A DNA stretch of 64,000 nucleotides from NCBI RefSeq assembly GCF_036785885.1, contig NC_092323.1:3760501-3824500 (forward strand), read 5' to 3'. Positions 40,765 through 53,260 of the stretch are shown here, one piece after another (within the stretch, counting starts at the first letter, position 1; every line of letters starts with the position of its first letter). Made by a program: the position numbers and the translations under genes. Below the pieces are notes generated by a model. That model had not been told where the DNA came from, made no database searches, and saw only the letters and a list, made by a program, of their open reading frames with translations. This DNA is from Coffea arabica (Eukaryota; Streptophyta; Magnoliopsida; Gentianales; Rubiaceae).

Positions 40765-42724
40765 ATGTCAGTTTTTGTAGCGCCCTCGTCCTGTAAGAGC
40801 CTACTGGTATCTGGCAAACCATGGAACCACAAGGCGGTGGTGCTGCCACCCAGGTTGCAATGCGGCTTCACCTTCAGCTGCCAAACAAAGCCAAAGCCTT
40901 TGATGATTATGGCACAGGTGGCCAACCCTTCAACGTATTCTTCCAGAATCTCCACCGACGTCCCTCTCTATGAACTTCCCGGGGTATTTCTATTACCAAT
41001 CTGATGTCTCTTCATCTCCATTATGCATTTGCCTGTTATAGCCATAGGGGCCTTGGTAATTAAGCATGTTATTGACTATCAAGTCGACCAACTGTGAAAT
41101 TAATGACGTGGTAGGCCACTTTTGACCAATATCTCGAGGATAAGCCCAGAGTTTTTAGAGCCATCTTTCCTGACAAACAGAGAAGCCAGCAACTTAGTGA
41201 GGTAACTGTTTCTCGAATTCTTGGACCCCAATCACGAGTTTGCACTTATCTAAAGGATTCCTGCTATGTGGAAATTGAGTCCCTTTTTGATTAAAAGGCT
41301 AATGCCCCTTTTGGTTGCAATTTTTTTTTTTTTTTCCAATGGCTGGTGGCACTGGATCTTGCTTTGAATGTATAGCCCCGAGTATAGGCCAGGAAACCCT
41401 TGGAGTTGTATACATAATCTATGTGCTCGTCATGTCAGCAATAGATATCTTCGCATGTCAGCAATACTTACTCTTTTTTTTTTTCGTCATGTCAGCAATA
41501 GATATCTTCGCATTGCTTAATTGACCTTTTCTTTCTATCTTGCTTTTGTTGGGGATTTACTGGATCACATTAATTGTAATTTCATTGTGAATTTTGTCAT
41601 ATATCCATACCAACTATGAGCATTTGGGGGGTCGTGTGGCACCATCTTAATTGTAGGATAATTGTTAAATCTGTCAAGACGGGTTATATCACAAGGCTTA
41701 AACACTGAAATTTCATAGGGGGTCAATTGACAAGACTTGTTGCCAGGAGCTGTTTCTCGCTTCGAGTTAAAGCCTAAAATTGAAGTCTTGAATTTTTTTT
41801 CTCGAATACTTTGGCGAATGCTTTTAAGAACAATTAAACTTGCAGTGAAAAAAAAAACTTGCAGAAATTTCAACAGCATCTTGTTTTCGCTCTTTGCGCT
41901 CTCTCTCTCTCCCCTCTTTCCTTTGTGCTTAATCTTTTGTCTATCTTTTTTTCCCCTTAGTGATTGTGGCCGTACATATGTTTGCCTCCATATAACGCTT
42001 GAAAAGCAATCTGTCCCATGCAGGAAGAATGGAGAATTAATATGCTACCCATAGACTTCCTGTTCCAAACCGTCAAGCCAGTAATTGACATGAGAGTGAG
42101 ATGTAAATCACAAGGGATTGAATACCCTCCTGAGGTTCCTAATGATATTACAAAGGTGGTCGAACTTGAAATTGTAAGTGAATTTTCAGGGGGAAAAAAA
42201 AAGTGTGCTTGTCATTGTTCTATCTGCTGGATTATTAAGCACTTCAACTGCCACTGGCTCCTCATTCGTTATATGTGGTGCAGATTAGATGGGAGCTTCA
42301 AGGACTAGATGATGTGCTAAAGCCTTCTAATTTTTCCCTTGGAGTAAAAGGAATTCTTTACCCTGATAGACGGGGTCCTTGTACTAGGCTTACAGGTACA
42401 CTGCAGATTAACATGAGCTTCATTCTCCCAGCTGCGCTCTCACTAATTCCTGAAGAAGTTCGTCGAGAAGTTGCAGAGTCGGTTAGTTACTTGGCGCATC
42501 TTCTTGTTCATAACTTACCCTATTCCTGACTAGGAGAGATGGATGGTAAATTGGATTCTGGAAAAGATTAATTTTGGTGGACAAAAGTGTTCTTCTGACC
42601 GATTTGTCTGCATTCTTTATTGTGCTAGGTTCTAAGGAGATTAATGGAGAACATGAAGAGTAAAGTTAACGGTAGCTTGCTTGCTGACTATAGTTCATTT
42701 AAGAGGGAAAAGTCCATCAGATAG
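40765..42724 (+). CDS. DUF1997 family protein, likely plastid-targeted (5 exons, 249 aa)
   Basis: Exons: 40765-40983, 41115-41201, 42024-42173, 42284-42481 and 42629-42724; all junctions are GT-AG and in phase. The first 50 or so residues (start MSVFVAPSSCKSLLVSG, later PPRLQCGFTFSCQT) are Ser/Lys-rich with few acidic residues, like a chloroplast transit peptide. The conserved part follows: FDQYLEDKPRVFRAIFPDKQ, EEWRINMLPIDFLFQTVKPV, then ALSLIPEEVRREVAESVLRR and KVNGSLLADYSSFKRE at the end. I recognise this as the DUF1997 family shared by plants and cyanobacteria, including At5g39520/At5g39530 and At4g31115. No biochemical role is established that I know of. Identification is good at family level; localisation is a prediction. 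Confidence 0.84.
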
Positions 42725-43130
42725 TTATGTACTCAAGACACCGAATGACAGTTGAGATTACAAGAGGAGGCCTCATGATCTGAGGAGTCTGTGTAGGAAC
42801 GTGAGAGGATGTGTTCTTTCCCAGCAAGTGAAAAAACGAAAGATGTAATTTTTTGTTTTTATTTCTCAGACATTTACCGTATAAAGCAACTTCTTCCAAA
42901 CTACCAGCATGCGTTCTTTCCCCCTCCAGAATTGGCAGATGATAACAATGAAATTAAGTTCCTTTTTCCAAGTTGTCTCTGCTATCCTGAGTTTGCTATG
43001 ATGTTGCTGCCAAAAGAAATAAAGGGTGCAGTTGTTGTGTTGCTGGTCCATGTTCTCTACGAGTCGAAAGTTACAAACTAGAACTTCGTTTTACTGTGGA
43101 TTCTTCGGAATTTCTGAGCTGATAGTATTA
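42725..43130. other. DUF1997 gene 3' flank
   Basis: Probable 3' untranslated region and spacer. A 90-codon open frame on the plus strand (42809-43081) has no recognisable similarity and is not called. Confidence 0.35.
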
Positions 43131-43261
43131 CGTTTGTTGGGATATAAAAACCTATTTGCTTGTATAACTAATATATATTTTAATTATTATTTTATCTTAC
43201 ATATATCATATCAAAAATTACTGCAATGTTATTTTCTTTTTTCAATACCATCCAAACACAC
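43131..43261. mobile_element. Stowaway-like MITE, 131 bp, diverged copy
   Basis: TA duplications at 43129-43130 and 43262-43263 flank the ends CGTTTGTTGGGATA and CCATCCAAACACAC. Internal phrases (TTATTATTTTATCTTACATA, ACATATATCATATC) correspond to the copies at 16891-17062 and 54070-54234. It is the most diverged and shortest of the three. Confidence 0.6.
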
Positions 43262-43380
43262 TAACTATTTTAGGCATCATACAAATCAGTCTCATTGCGT
43301 TTTTTCGGCCGGGCCCAAATTCGTTATTCCATTGCCAGGATCTACTGCTGTGCCCGGAAAAACAAAAACTGACTGATTAG

Positions 43381-43453
43381 TGGAGATGCGGGGGATCGAA
43401 CCCCGTGCCTCTCGCATGCAAAGCGAGCGCTCTACCATTTGAGCTACATCCCC
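43381..43453 (-). tRNA. tRNA-Ala (anticodon UGC)
   Basis: Read on the minus strand the 73-nt gene folds as a standard tRNA. The acceptor stem is GGGGATG with CATCTCC (one G-T pair), the D-arm GCTC..GAGC, and the anticodon stem CTCGC/GCGAG with loop TTTGCAT. The anticodon is TGC. The T-arm is CGGGG TTCGATC CCCCG and the discriminator base A. CCA is not encoded, as expected for a nuclear gene, and there is no intron. It lies between the convergent DUF1997 and VTI11-like genes. Confidence 0.97.
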
Positions 43454-43879
43454 ACTTGGCGACTACAAAGTATAAAAATCAAAATATACCTAAAGACGGA
43501 ATCTATGTGATAAATTTGGCACTCACCACCAAAACTCTTCCCTGATGGCACCACCTATTAGCTTTTCTTGGTTGACGCTAAACTTTATTTTCCAAGGAGT
43601 ACGATCTATCAATATTCACTAGAAATATCAGTAAATGAGGTATAATCGTGAAAATCTAATCACATTAAAGAAGGTTATTTGTCATTTGGATGTGGGCATT
43701 GAATTCGTTGACGCCAAATTCTCGGATGCTCCTATAGCACGTAAATTCGTAATCCAACACTATAAGAAATCAAATCTTCTTGTACTCAGAAGCACATTCA
43801 ATTAATCAAGTCAAACATCAAGTGCACACACGAGAACAAGATCAAGACAATGGGTACTGCAATACATCATCGAAGAAAA

Positions 43880-45747
43880 CTATTTGGATAGTTTGAAGTA
43901 CAAAATCAACACAATGGCAACAACAAGGACGGTGATTACAGCCCCAATAATCCACTTGTTTCTGCTCATCCTCCTCGAAATATTGGTCACTATTTTCTTG
44001 CTCCCGCTTATATTGTCATCGACACCATGCAGCTAGAAAAGGAGGAAATCATCAGTTGATGGAATGCCCCTACCATTGATTCACAATAAGACCACAGCCC
44101 ACAGATAGCTAAAGAATATGGAAATTTTAATGAAAAACATCGATCCTCCTATGTAGAATAAAGCTGAAATGTATACGAACCACCCATTAATTAAATCTTA
44201 CCGTGTTATCAGCACGTAAAAGAGACTGTCGCTGCTGGTGCAGGTCTTGGAGAATTGAAACACCAAGATCTTCCGTCTCCAGCATGGTCTTCCTACTGTC
44301 CCTGATCCTGTCACTGGACTTGTCTACTCTTTCAGTAGACGTTAAAAGTCTTGCCCTTTGATCTGCTGATACCTAATGAGAGAAGCACCACGTTCCCATA
44401 AATTAGCAAGAGCGAAGGTAAGGAGATAAAAGAATGACAATTCATGACTTCCATCTCAGTTATAGTGGTGCTTACGAATATTTAAGATCCTCTCTTGCCC
44501 TAGCACCTTAACCTAAATCATCTATTTACAAGTCAAGTTCATCACTCTAGCATGCCAAACAAATGTATACATAGGATACTGTCCAGCAAAGAATCCAAAA
44601 AGAAAATGTAGCACACAAATTCTTAAGATAAGCTTGTCAGGGACATTGATGTCATTTTCCGTCCTACTAAATTAAAGCAGCCTCGAGATGCTATCAGGCT
44701 TTCCTTCGTAAGAGCAGCATGAATTTTTTTCTGCAAGCCTCCAACAGTTAGAAAATTTTCATAATGATTGGCGGTTTCTCACCTTCTCATATGGAAACGC
44801 TAAGCTGTAATAATAGGCTTCTCAGTTGCAGAAAACAAAAGAAAAGCCAGCCATTGCCTCATAAAAAATCAAGACATACCGTTAGTTTATCGGCCATTCC
44901 AGCCTCCAGTAACTCATCTCGTGCAGCCTGGTTTAGGTCAGATGAAGCAAGTCGTTTCATTTCACTTTTTAAATTGTTCAGATCAGATTTGTATTCTCTT
45001 AGCTTGGCAAGCAGGACTGCCTTAATATTTGGCTGCAAACTTCGAGCCTCAAGATCCATATTGCGGATCTGAATTTGATAAACCAATGTCAGAAGTAGCT
45101 CATAAGCTGAGCACTAAATTGGAACATTCAAGTAGTAGATCAAAGTCTGAGTACCAAAGATTCTGCATCGTCAACTCCAGCTTTTATTTCAGATATTTTT
45201 TGTTTCTTTCGCTCTGCAAAACAGTAGTAATTTTTGACATCTCAATATATATATATATATGTCAGTAAACATCATTGTTCACAGATTGATGATGTATGCA
45301 AGGCACACGAGATGAAAATCCAAATGCCTAATCCATACAAAACTTGGTTTCTGCATCTGTGCGCTTGGAAATGGTTAGAAGGACAAGGTCTCATCAAGAA
45401 TCCAAGACTAATCCCCTCCACTACCAAGGCTAGCCAGAATAGAGAACCCAATGTCCTTGATGACATAGTTGACATGTAACTCTCAGTTGTAAACCAAACA
45501 GAAATACACAACAAACCTAACAATGATGCAGAAAGTTGTGCATGATCAGCTAACGCGATATTACAATTTGAGAAATCGAAGGAAATTTTTAATTTAATTA
45601 AAAAGAAAAAAAGAAAAAAGGAGAGAGTCTTGAGAAAAAGGGCTTTCGTTAACCTCCATCAATAAGACTGGCTGACTTGCACTTTTTCAATAAATTCGAC
45701 GACAGCTCGCAGTATTGTCTTTCATATCTTTCAAAACCTTCACTCAT
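43880..45747 (-). CDS. VTI11: VTI11-like Qb-SNARE (5 exons, 221 aa)
   Basis: Plant VTI1 proteins are Qb-SNAREs for trafficking between trans-Golgi, prevacuolar compartment and vacuole; Arabidopsis VTI11 is needed for shoot gravitropism. Exons on the minus strand, 5' to 3': 45747-45654, 45213-45155, 45068-44880, 44372-44202 and 44032-43880. All phases agree, and the total of 221 residues equals the usual family length. The N-terminal three-helix domain starts MSEGFERYERQYCELSS. MDLEARSLQPNIKAVLLAKL is its conserved helix. The SNARE motif runs from about SADQRARLLTSTERVD through ILQDLHQQRQSLLRA to LHGVDDNISGSKKIV. The tail anchor is IIGAVITVLVVAIVLILYF. The wording RDELLEAGMAD and LHGVDDNI is nearer VTI11 than VTI12. 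It is transcribed away from GNL1's 3' end. Confidence 0.95.
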
Positions 45748-46406
45748 CTTGCTCCTCTGGAAAAGAAGCGCTCTCCCCCGAATTCAACCCTAAAATTAGG
45801 TGTCGATTCAGTTAAACCAGAGACCAGTCCAGGAAAAGTATCCAAATTCGCATTCGTTATTATCCGCAGAAAACAAATAGTAGAAATTAGAAACACAGCG
45901 CACCTGATCGATGGCGATCGGGAAATATCGGAATCCTCTTCGTTACCTAGAAAAGTGACCGGATAATTCGCCTGCTCTGCTATGAGAAATTTTTTTTTTT
46001 TTTTTAAAAACTAACGTTTTGCCTATTTTATTTTGGGCAGCCAGTGGAGGAAGGTGGAAAATTTCTGGCTTTTTTGATGGGTCTGCAAAACGACAGCCAT
46101 TATTTGCAATTTGGGTCCGCCCAGTGTTTTTGAGGACTTTCCTGGAATTGTTCTGAAAACGAAAGAAAGATTCGAAAAAAAAAAAAAACGACTATCCGTA
46201 AAAGAAAAGAAAACGAGACACGTTAAGTTCTAGCGGACATTCGAACTTAAAAAAAATTATCTATTTGCTTACGCAATAAAAAGCAGCATCATGGCATTGG
46301 ATCCTTCCAGCCCTTGCTAAGTTCAAGATGTGATGTGCGGCGAGTGAGAGAGGGAGGACCATGGCGCAAAAGCGAAATTCACTAATATACCAGTTAGTAG
46401 TAACAT
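45748..46406. other. VTI11 upstream region
   Basis: Short leader and spacer between the VTI11-like start and the MITE at 46407. Contains A/T runs near 45990 and 46176. No gene is seen. Confidence 0.35.
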
Positions 46407-46635
46407 GGATTTGTGGCAGGGACGGTCCCTGCACGGTTAAGGGCCAAGATTTGCCCTCAAAATTTTGTGCGACTGAGATTACACCATGTAACTCGATTTT
46501 CGTGTCCAATGTAGGGCCCACCACTATCTGTTGTGAAAATACATCCTGTGAAAAAAAAATTACACGATGTACAAAGAAAGTTACGCGCAGTTGATAATGG
46601 CCAAAATTGCTCTGGACGGTCCGTGCCCCGAGTCC
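46407..46635. mobile_element. MULE-like MITE, 229 bp, perfect 10-bp target duplication
   Basis: Identical repeats GTAGTAACAT at 46397-46406 and 46636-46645 flank the element. The left end GGATTTGTGGCAGGGACGGT continues CC; the right end, read on the other strand, is GGACTCGGGGCACGGACCGT, also continuing CC. About 17 of 22 bases agree. A 10-bp duplication fits the Mutator superfamily. It lies between VTI11 and GNL1. Confidence 0.75.
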
Positions 46636-46645
46636 GTAGTAACAT

Positions 46646-47080
46646 TGGGTAGGGTACTTTTTGTACAAATGGAATGAACAGCTAAGAATAATTCATTTTA
46701 GCGCAGCAACTACTATCTATTTGACAGCCCCAAAACAGCACAAAACAAAATTTAACAAGTAAAATAACCTATTTCTCTCCTAACCCCCTCATTTGGGGAA
46801 GAAGAAGGGCACCAAACTGCCCTCAAAACAAAGGCTGGTATCTGTACTTGTAATGGCCACATAAAACAATTTGCAAGTATCAAATATCAGCTTTGGCTTC
46901 AACAAAAATCGTTTACTTCACCCTCTTCTTTCACCACATCTCAAACTCAGTCACCAAGATCATCATCTCCTTGGGTTGCAACCGGACTCTCTGGCTCATG
47001 TTATGACTTTCACCCAACAATATGGACACTTTGAAGCCTCAATTAATCACTGTCCCGAGCCTGTAGTTGAAAATCTATCT
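46646..47080. other. GNL1 3' flank
   Basis: Probable 3' untranslated region of the GNL1-like gene (minus strand) and spacer. No other feature is seen. Confidence 0.35.
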
Positions 47081-50000
47081 TCAAGCTCTTGTTTCACTAG
47101 GGGGAACTATAACATTTCCATCTTGGATAGGACTACAACCATTCGTTTGCGTCTTCTGCTGCAGCTGCTCCAATTCATCACTAGAAAAAACTTCTAATTG
47201 CAAAGATGGGGCCAAATTTTTCACGCTCGACCAAGTTAACTGCCAAAAATTGTCCTCTTCACTTGGCACGAGAAGCCCACTTGACTTCATAATAAGCAAT
47301 GTGTTTTTCAGGAGCTCAGGGACTAATTCATGGATCTTTTCACTTCGTTTCCCTCTGAATTTCACTTTCATATATCTTTCCATACAGCTAAGAACCCTCG
47401 ACCATAATTCGCTGAAGGATGCCAACTGTGAGACATCGTGCAATAACTGTAAAAACACTTTAGACAAGAGCTTCAGAGACAGAACAAGTGTCCCTTCCAT
47501 ATTACGATAGTCCTTTGCAGAATGCTGCTGTGCAATTTCAACTAAATCGTCAAGCAATGTAAAGATGACTAGATCAAAACACTGCGACCACAAACCAACT
47601 GGGATATGCATCACCTCCGCACCTGTTAAGCACCTCTGTAACATCAAAATAGCATGATTTCTTACCTCTTCTCTTTGGTCTACACAGACTTTCCTAAGAC
47701 CTTGTACCAGCCTCAACCACATTTCCCATATATCCTGAGCCATTTTTAGGGCAGCTTCCTCCCCCATGGCTTCCTTGGTTTTGTAAAACCATCGTACCAA
47801 GCAGTCCAGTGAACCAGCCATCAGATCTAAAGACCTGATTGACTGGTCAACATTACCAACTCGGGACTCGGCAAACTGCCTGGCGGCAGTTAGACAAAGT
47901 ACATAATTTGCAGGCGACAGATGGGCCCCTTCGGACATGATAAATGATAATGTCTCAAAACCTGCTTCAGATGCCTCTGGATGTCGAGCTGTGATAGATA
48001 GCAGTGATATAATAGTGCGCCATCCCATATGCGATCTTATCTGCATCGCATTTGCTTTCACAATGTGCATGACTTCCTGTGTGATCTGCTCACAGTATGC
48101 ATCAGCAACCCGAGCATCAAGTTTCAGTATTAGTTGCAAAGACTTGAGTAGCTCATCAGTCAGATTTTCCTTGTATGGAAGCAACCGTTGACATATCCGG
48201 AGGAGCCCAAAGACAGCCTTTTCCACCAGAGCACAAGGCATCACAGTTGACTGAACAACACTGGCTATGTGCTCATAAACACCTTGCCATAGAAGCATGA
48301 TCCTGTCCCGGTTGTTTAGCGTGATTGCAATCAACAATTCCAGACAGAAAACTGCTGTGACTTCATCTTCCATAGAATTGTTTGCCTTGCGAGGCCGCCC
48401 AGCAGCTAAGAGAAGAGCCTGAACAAGCTGTGATAGGGACTCAGCTTGCAAAAATTTACTCTCTGCGAAGATGCTATCTATGTGAGAGTCTTGGATTGTC
48501 TGAAGAGAACGCTGACGAGCAGCAACCTGTTCTTGGGTAGGATAGGATTCAGGTTCTTCTGTGTCAAGGTATAGCAGTTGAGTAAACCGCCCCATCAGGC
48601 CAGAGGATTTCCTCGATGGGGCAACTGGAGATGGAGTAGATGTTGTTGGGGAAGATGACGGGGGTCTAACTAGGTTTTGATCAGAAGAAACCTCTGAGTC
48701 ATCAACAGCATCACTGGCAAGTCGAGCAGGAAGAAGACCCAGCTTATTCAGGCTAAATATGCAATCCAGAATGTTTTTCCATCCTGAGCGAATTTGATCA
48801 CCATACCTGTTTGCTATCGTGAAAACAGCCACAGTTGCCATCCTAGCTTTAGCATCATCCCCAAAAGCTAAAATAAATTCTTCATTGTTTAAGGATGGAA
48901 TCAACAAATTAGTGAATCTACAAAGAGACACAACCAAATCGTCTAATGAATCGACAGAATTATAGGACGCTGAAATTTTAGCCATTGTCAAGTATCCATC
49001 AATACATGTATGCAAAACATTGTCCCGCTCCACATGATCTAAAACCACAGAGATAGCTGCAATTGTGGGCCCAGACAAAATAGCAAACATGTCATAGTCA
49101 AGATGTGGACCAGAATCACAGAAAATGTATGGAGCAGATTGTTTTGCTCTGTGCACTAAACTGATCCAATGACTTCGTGACATTACTGAAGCAGCAGCAG
49201 CTTGCTCTGGAATCATTCGGATCTCATTCTCACAGATTGAGTGGTAAAGTTGAGACAAGAACTCTCGAGGGAGATCACTTCCTCCATTTATTGCACGATT
49301 GTTACGGAGGAAATCTTCTTCAGTCATCTTCTTCTTCACCTGCGAATTGTGTTGATCTGTGTTGAGTATTATTAGAGAATATGACAACACAAATACAGCA
49401 TCTTTGTTAACCAGAATATCTGGTGATTGCTCATAATATCTTTCTGCAAATGCCTCTAACACTCTCTGTATCTTCTGAGACTCTCCAGGCAATCTGAAAG
49501 TTTCCAAGAAAATGCGCAGTGCAGTGTCCAAGTTCATGTCCTGGAAATCAAATGACTGCGCAAATTCCTTAAGCACCTGAATACAAAACTCATCATGACT
49601 CCCCAGAAATTCCCCAACAAGATTCTTATTTAAACCAGTTGTATATCTGAAGAAGCATGCTACACTACGGGTGTCACGTGTATCTGGCAACAAATTTACA
49701 CCTTTAAGAAATTCCAGGCCCTTCTTGGGATCAAGGTTGAAGTGGTCAGCACCAATCATCAATTTCTTCTTAATTTGCTTCTTCTTATAAACAAAGGGGA
49801 CCCAGCAATTAGGTTCACCATAATTATCACACGTCACCGTCCAAAATGGTCTATATTCCTCAGGTTGTATTGGAGACCTTTCTGGGGCTGATGACTCATG
49901 TCCAATCCTCTCAGATATACCCTCAATCATGGCAATCAGACCGTCCAGAGCAAGAGTATTCAATGCGGACAAAGGGCTGTTCACTGGAAAGGCACTTTTT

Positions 50001-51891
50001 GACAACAGGTTGGCAAGATCTTCAAATACATTGCTGCAGGATATGTCACAGTCAAAATTGGCATACATCTCAGCCATAAAAAAAGGCTGCCGGCAGAAAT
50101 CCACAATGGCTTCCATGGCAACTTCCTGCTGTTGGTAAGAAGATCCATGCTTGCTTCCAGCAATCTTTAATAGTACTCGAGAGAAGAAAGCCTCAAGCTG
50201 CAGTTTTAACTTGGTACGCAGATGATGATACAGATTGAGAACTATGCTGCAAACAGTTGAGAGAATCAATGGACTCATTGACAAGCCAAACTGCATCAAA
50301 TTATAGAACAAGTCTTCCTGTATCAGGACCAATAATTTAGCATGATCTCCAAAGGAAGCCCCAGCCAATTCTATTGCCGTGTTAATCAAACCTAAAGCAA
50401 ACAAGGGCACATCTTCATCGTAAGCAATAGGATTGGATCTCACACCACTTTCAATTTCCATCACATTCAAGAGAGAGCACAAGAATTGAAATATCTCCAC
50501 CATGCAAGGGATACCATATTGATCCATCATAGAGTCAGCTCCATTCTGAGCAACCTCCACTGAGCCAAGTGTCATAATTTCCTCATCCACTTTGCTTGCT
50601 GATGTGAATGCAGGATTACCTGAAGCCTCTTTAAGAGGTAGTGCCTTACCATCAAATTTTGCACTGCCATTGGCATTAACACCTTGCGTACCTTCCAAAA
50701 TATGAGTATCTTTTGGCACATGAACCTGCAGAATACCATGAGGTTTAGGACTCGGAATTTATTTATTCATTTTGCATGATGGAATGAAAACTTTAAGATA
50801 CATCTGGTAGAAATACCCATAAACCCATCATCCATTTTTTTATTGTCAAACAAAAACAGGCTATGGCCTTAAACAAGTATATATTAACCCTGAATGCTCA
50901 TACCCCATCCACTAAATATATTTAAGCCCAGATACAAGATAACAAAATACTATTTCAGATTATATCAATATACAAATGATTGTTCTTTCCAATCATCAGT
51001 ATATAACCAGATAGCATATCTGTAATAAGACTGCTGAAGCATCAATCCAGTTAAAATCAGTCGACATTCGCTCACTGCGGCATTATTCATCAGGCCAAAG
51101 AGAAAAAAGATATTTCTAAACCTATAGAGATGTCAGACAGGAAAAATATCCATGCCTACCTCGGTCTCAGCAGACATTCTGCTTCCCTCAGCCAACGCAT
51201 GCGGTCTGTCGCCAATGTCAGGCAGGTGCGAAAAGATGCACCGAACCAATTCATGCATAGTGTGGCGTGCTATTCTCTGTAAAAGTTCACCTTTAGAGCT
51301 TGCCTGATGAACTATCCGAAAACATGTGTTCACTATGTTGCAAACATGATGATTACTCAAATGAACTGATGCCTTATTCTTCATGCAAGCTAAAAGAACT
51401 TGAAGTATCTTCATTAGTGCCACTTCTTCAGAAGCAGGATCAGTCACCTCAAAGCGGCAGCTGGTTACAGCATCGACAATTAGATGCAAAGCCTTATCAA
51501 CATTCACAGTCTCTGAATCAAGTATCTCCAGGGTTAAAATTTTATAAACTGACGACAAAGCAACGCCAGTAATTGGAGCCCCAGTTTCATCAGATTGAAT
51601 CACATCCAGAAATGGTTTAAGGTAAACCACTGGATCAATTGAATGCCACTGATGTTGCCATAAGAAAATTTTTTTACGTAGTTCCTTGAAAGACTGGATG
51701 AGAGAGTGCTCTACTTGATCATCATCAGCATAAAGCACTCCCCATCTTACATTTCTCCTCATCACAGCCAAAACTGCACCAATTTCTGAATTTACCATGC
51801 ATGCCAAGGCAACCCTTGAAGACCTAAAGGAACCATCCTTGGGCCCTCTAACCACAGCATTGACTGCAGTCTGTTGATTTAAGCAACCCAT
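47081..51891 (-). CDS. GNL1: GNL1-like ARF guanine-nucleotide exchange factor (2 coding exons, 1458 aa)
   Basis: GNOM/GNL1 large ARF-GEFs activate ARF GTPases. GNL1 acts at the Golgi in COPI retrieval, GNOM at the trans-Golgi/endosome. Coding exons: 51891-51160 (244 codons) and 50725-47081 (1214 codons plus stop). I start at the ATG at 51891 (MGCLNQQ), as in the family, rather than 21 bp upstream. The DCB region is N-terminal (SEIGAVLAVMRRNVRWG near residue 40) and the HUS box follows (NPIAYDEDVPLFALGLIN, about residues 340-360). The Sec7 domain lies at about 570-750, with the catalytic glutamate E659 in FRLPGESQKI and NTDQHN at 699-704. HDS regions follow to the end. Overall wording favours GNL1 over GNOM (PLILSTVCSIVLNLY, EASEAGF, LTWSSVKNLAPSLQ). 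Residue 697 is Ile where brefeldin-sensitive GNOM has Met. Confidence 0.95.
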
Positions 51892-53260
51892 GGTATGACT
51901 CCTGAATGCCACTCAAGAAGGACTAGAACAATATGCACCAGCTAGCAGTAGAAAAAAAGGCAGAGCTTTACGACCATATATACGCACTGTAATTGACAGA
52001 AATCAAGCAAAAAGATGAGATATACAAGTTTGAACCGTACAACCCAATGGGTCACTTCTCAATATTATCGAGAAGATGCTAAAAGAAACTAAAAAGATTC
52101 ATGCCGTGCTAAAAGAATCCACTGAAATCAGCCATATGTCAATATTATCAAATTTTATATCATATGAAGTATCAAAAGTTCTGCCAGAAATGAAAAAAGC
52201 ACTTAACGACTAGGTTTACTTAGAATCAATTGCTATATATATCCCAAGGTCTCCCTATGATTCCACTTTAGTATGCCAAATTATTTACAAAGTACAGAAT
52301 TTACTACCACTCTGGAATTTATCATACATGCAGTCTATTGGTGTCCCCCATAAGCAATAATTTTTTACAGAATGCCAACTGTGTTTTCAGCCATTAACCA
52401 ATTACACTTAAAATTAGGTTCTTTTTCAACCTTATTGTCCCCTGACCAGCTATACAATCAAGGCTTCTATTTGGTACAAAGCATTAGAAGGGATGGTCAC
52501 TAGACGGGCTTTATGATTTAGAGTATTAAACGTTCTTTGCAACAATTAAATGAGGATAAAAAGATAAGTGTCCAACCATCAGCTAGCCTGTAGTTACAAA
52601 ACAGTACCACAAGCATAACCAATAAAAAGAATTCAACTGCCACAAGGGCTTCACTCTTTTGTAATTTTATGGAAATAGTCAGTACCAAAGACAGTCTATA
52701 ATTAAAGATAGAAGGCATTTCACTGTACTTTGGGCCTACAGTAAATTTGACATTCGTCATTCTCTTGAGTAATCACCAACAACCCAGGGCAGGGAAAAAA
52801 AAGTGTTGGGTGCCTAAATTGATAGCTCGGTTGGAAATCGCTCCAAAAAATGAAAAAAAAAAAAATTTGTTGGAGATTTAGCTTGGTGCTATGAATAAGG
52901 CCAGGATTGGGAGTGTGATGAAAACCCGGAGCTCCAAATCTTAGGTACCAGATCTAACTTCAATAGGAACTAAATTCAACAATAATCAATCATATCAACA
53001 ACGTGAACAACAAATCATGGTGAGAGTAACACGGGGACACAAATACATCAGCAATAAAATCAGATTTAAAAATAACTGTGGCCTGAAATACAAACATACA
53101 GATCAAAGAGGAGGACAAATACCTGAAGATCCCGATCCCGATCCCAATCCCAAAACCCCCAACCCCAGAAAGGATTTCGAGATAACTTCTCAATCACAGG
53201 GGATTCCTCGGAGTCGGAGTGGCGACCCGCCAGGAGATTGGCATTTGATTTTTGGATCAC
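51892..53260 (-). other. GNL1 leader with probable 5' UTR intron
   Basis: Upstream of the start codon a likely acceptor (TTCTAG at about 51930) and, about 1.2 kb further, a donor context CTTCAG/GTATTTGTCC near 53122 suggest an intron within the 5' untranslated region. The first exon would be about 53122-53260 and includes a GATCCC/GGGATC hexamer run. This is inferred from splice-site words; no transcript supports it here. Confidence 0.45.

Noticed and set aside
42809-43081. 90-codon frame downstream of the DUF1997 stop
   Set aside because: No family resemblance and it lies in the likely 3' untranslated region.
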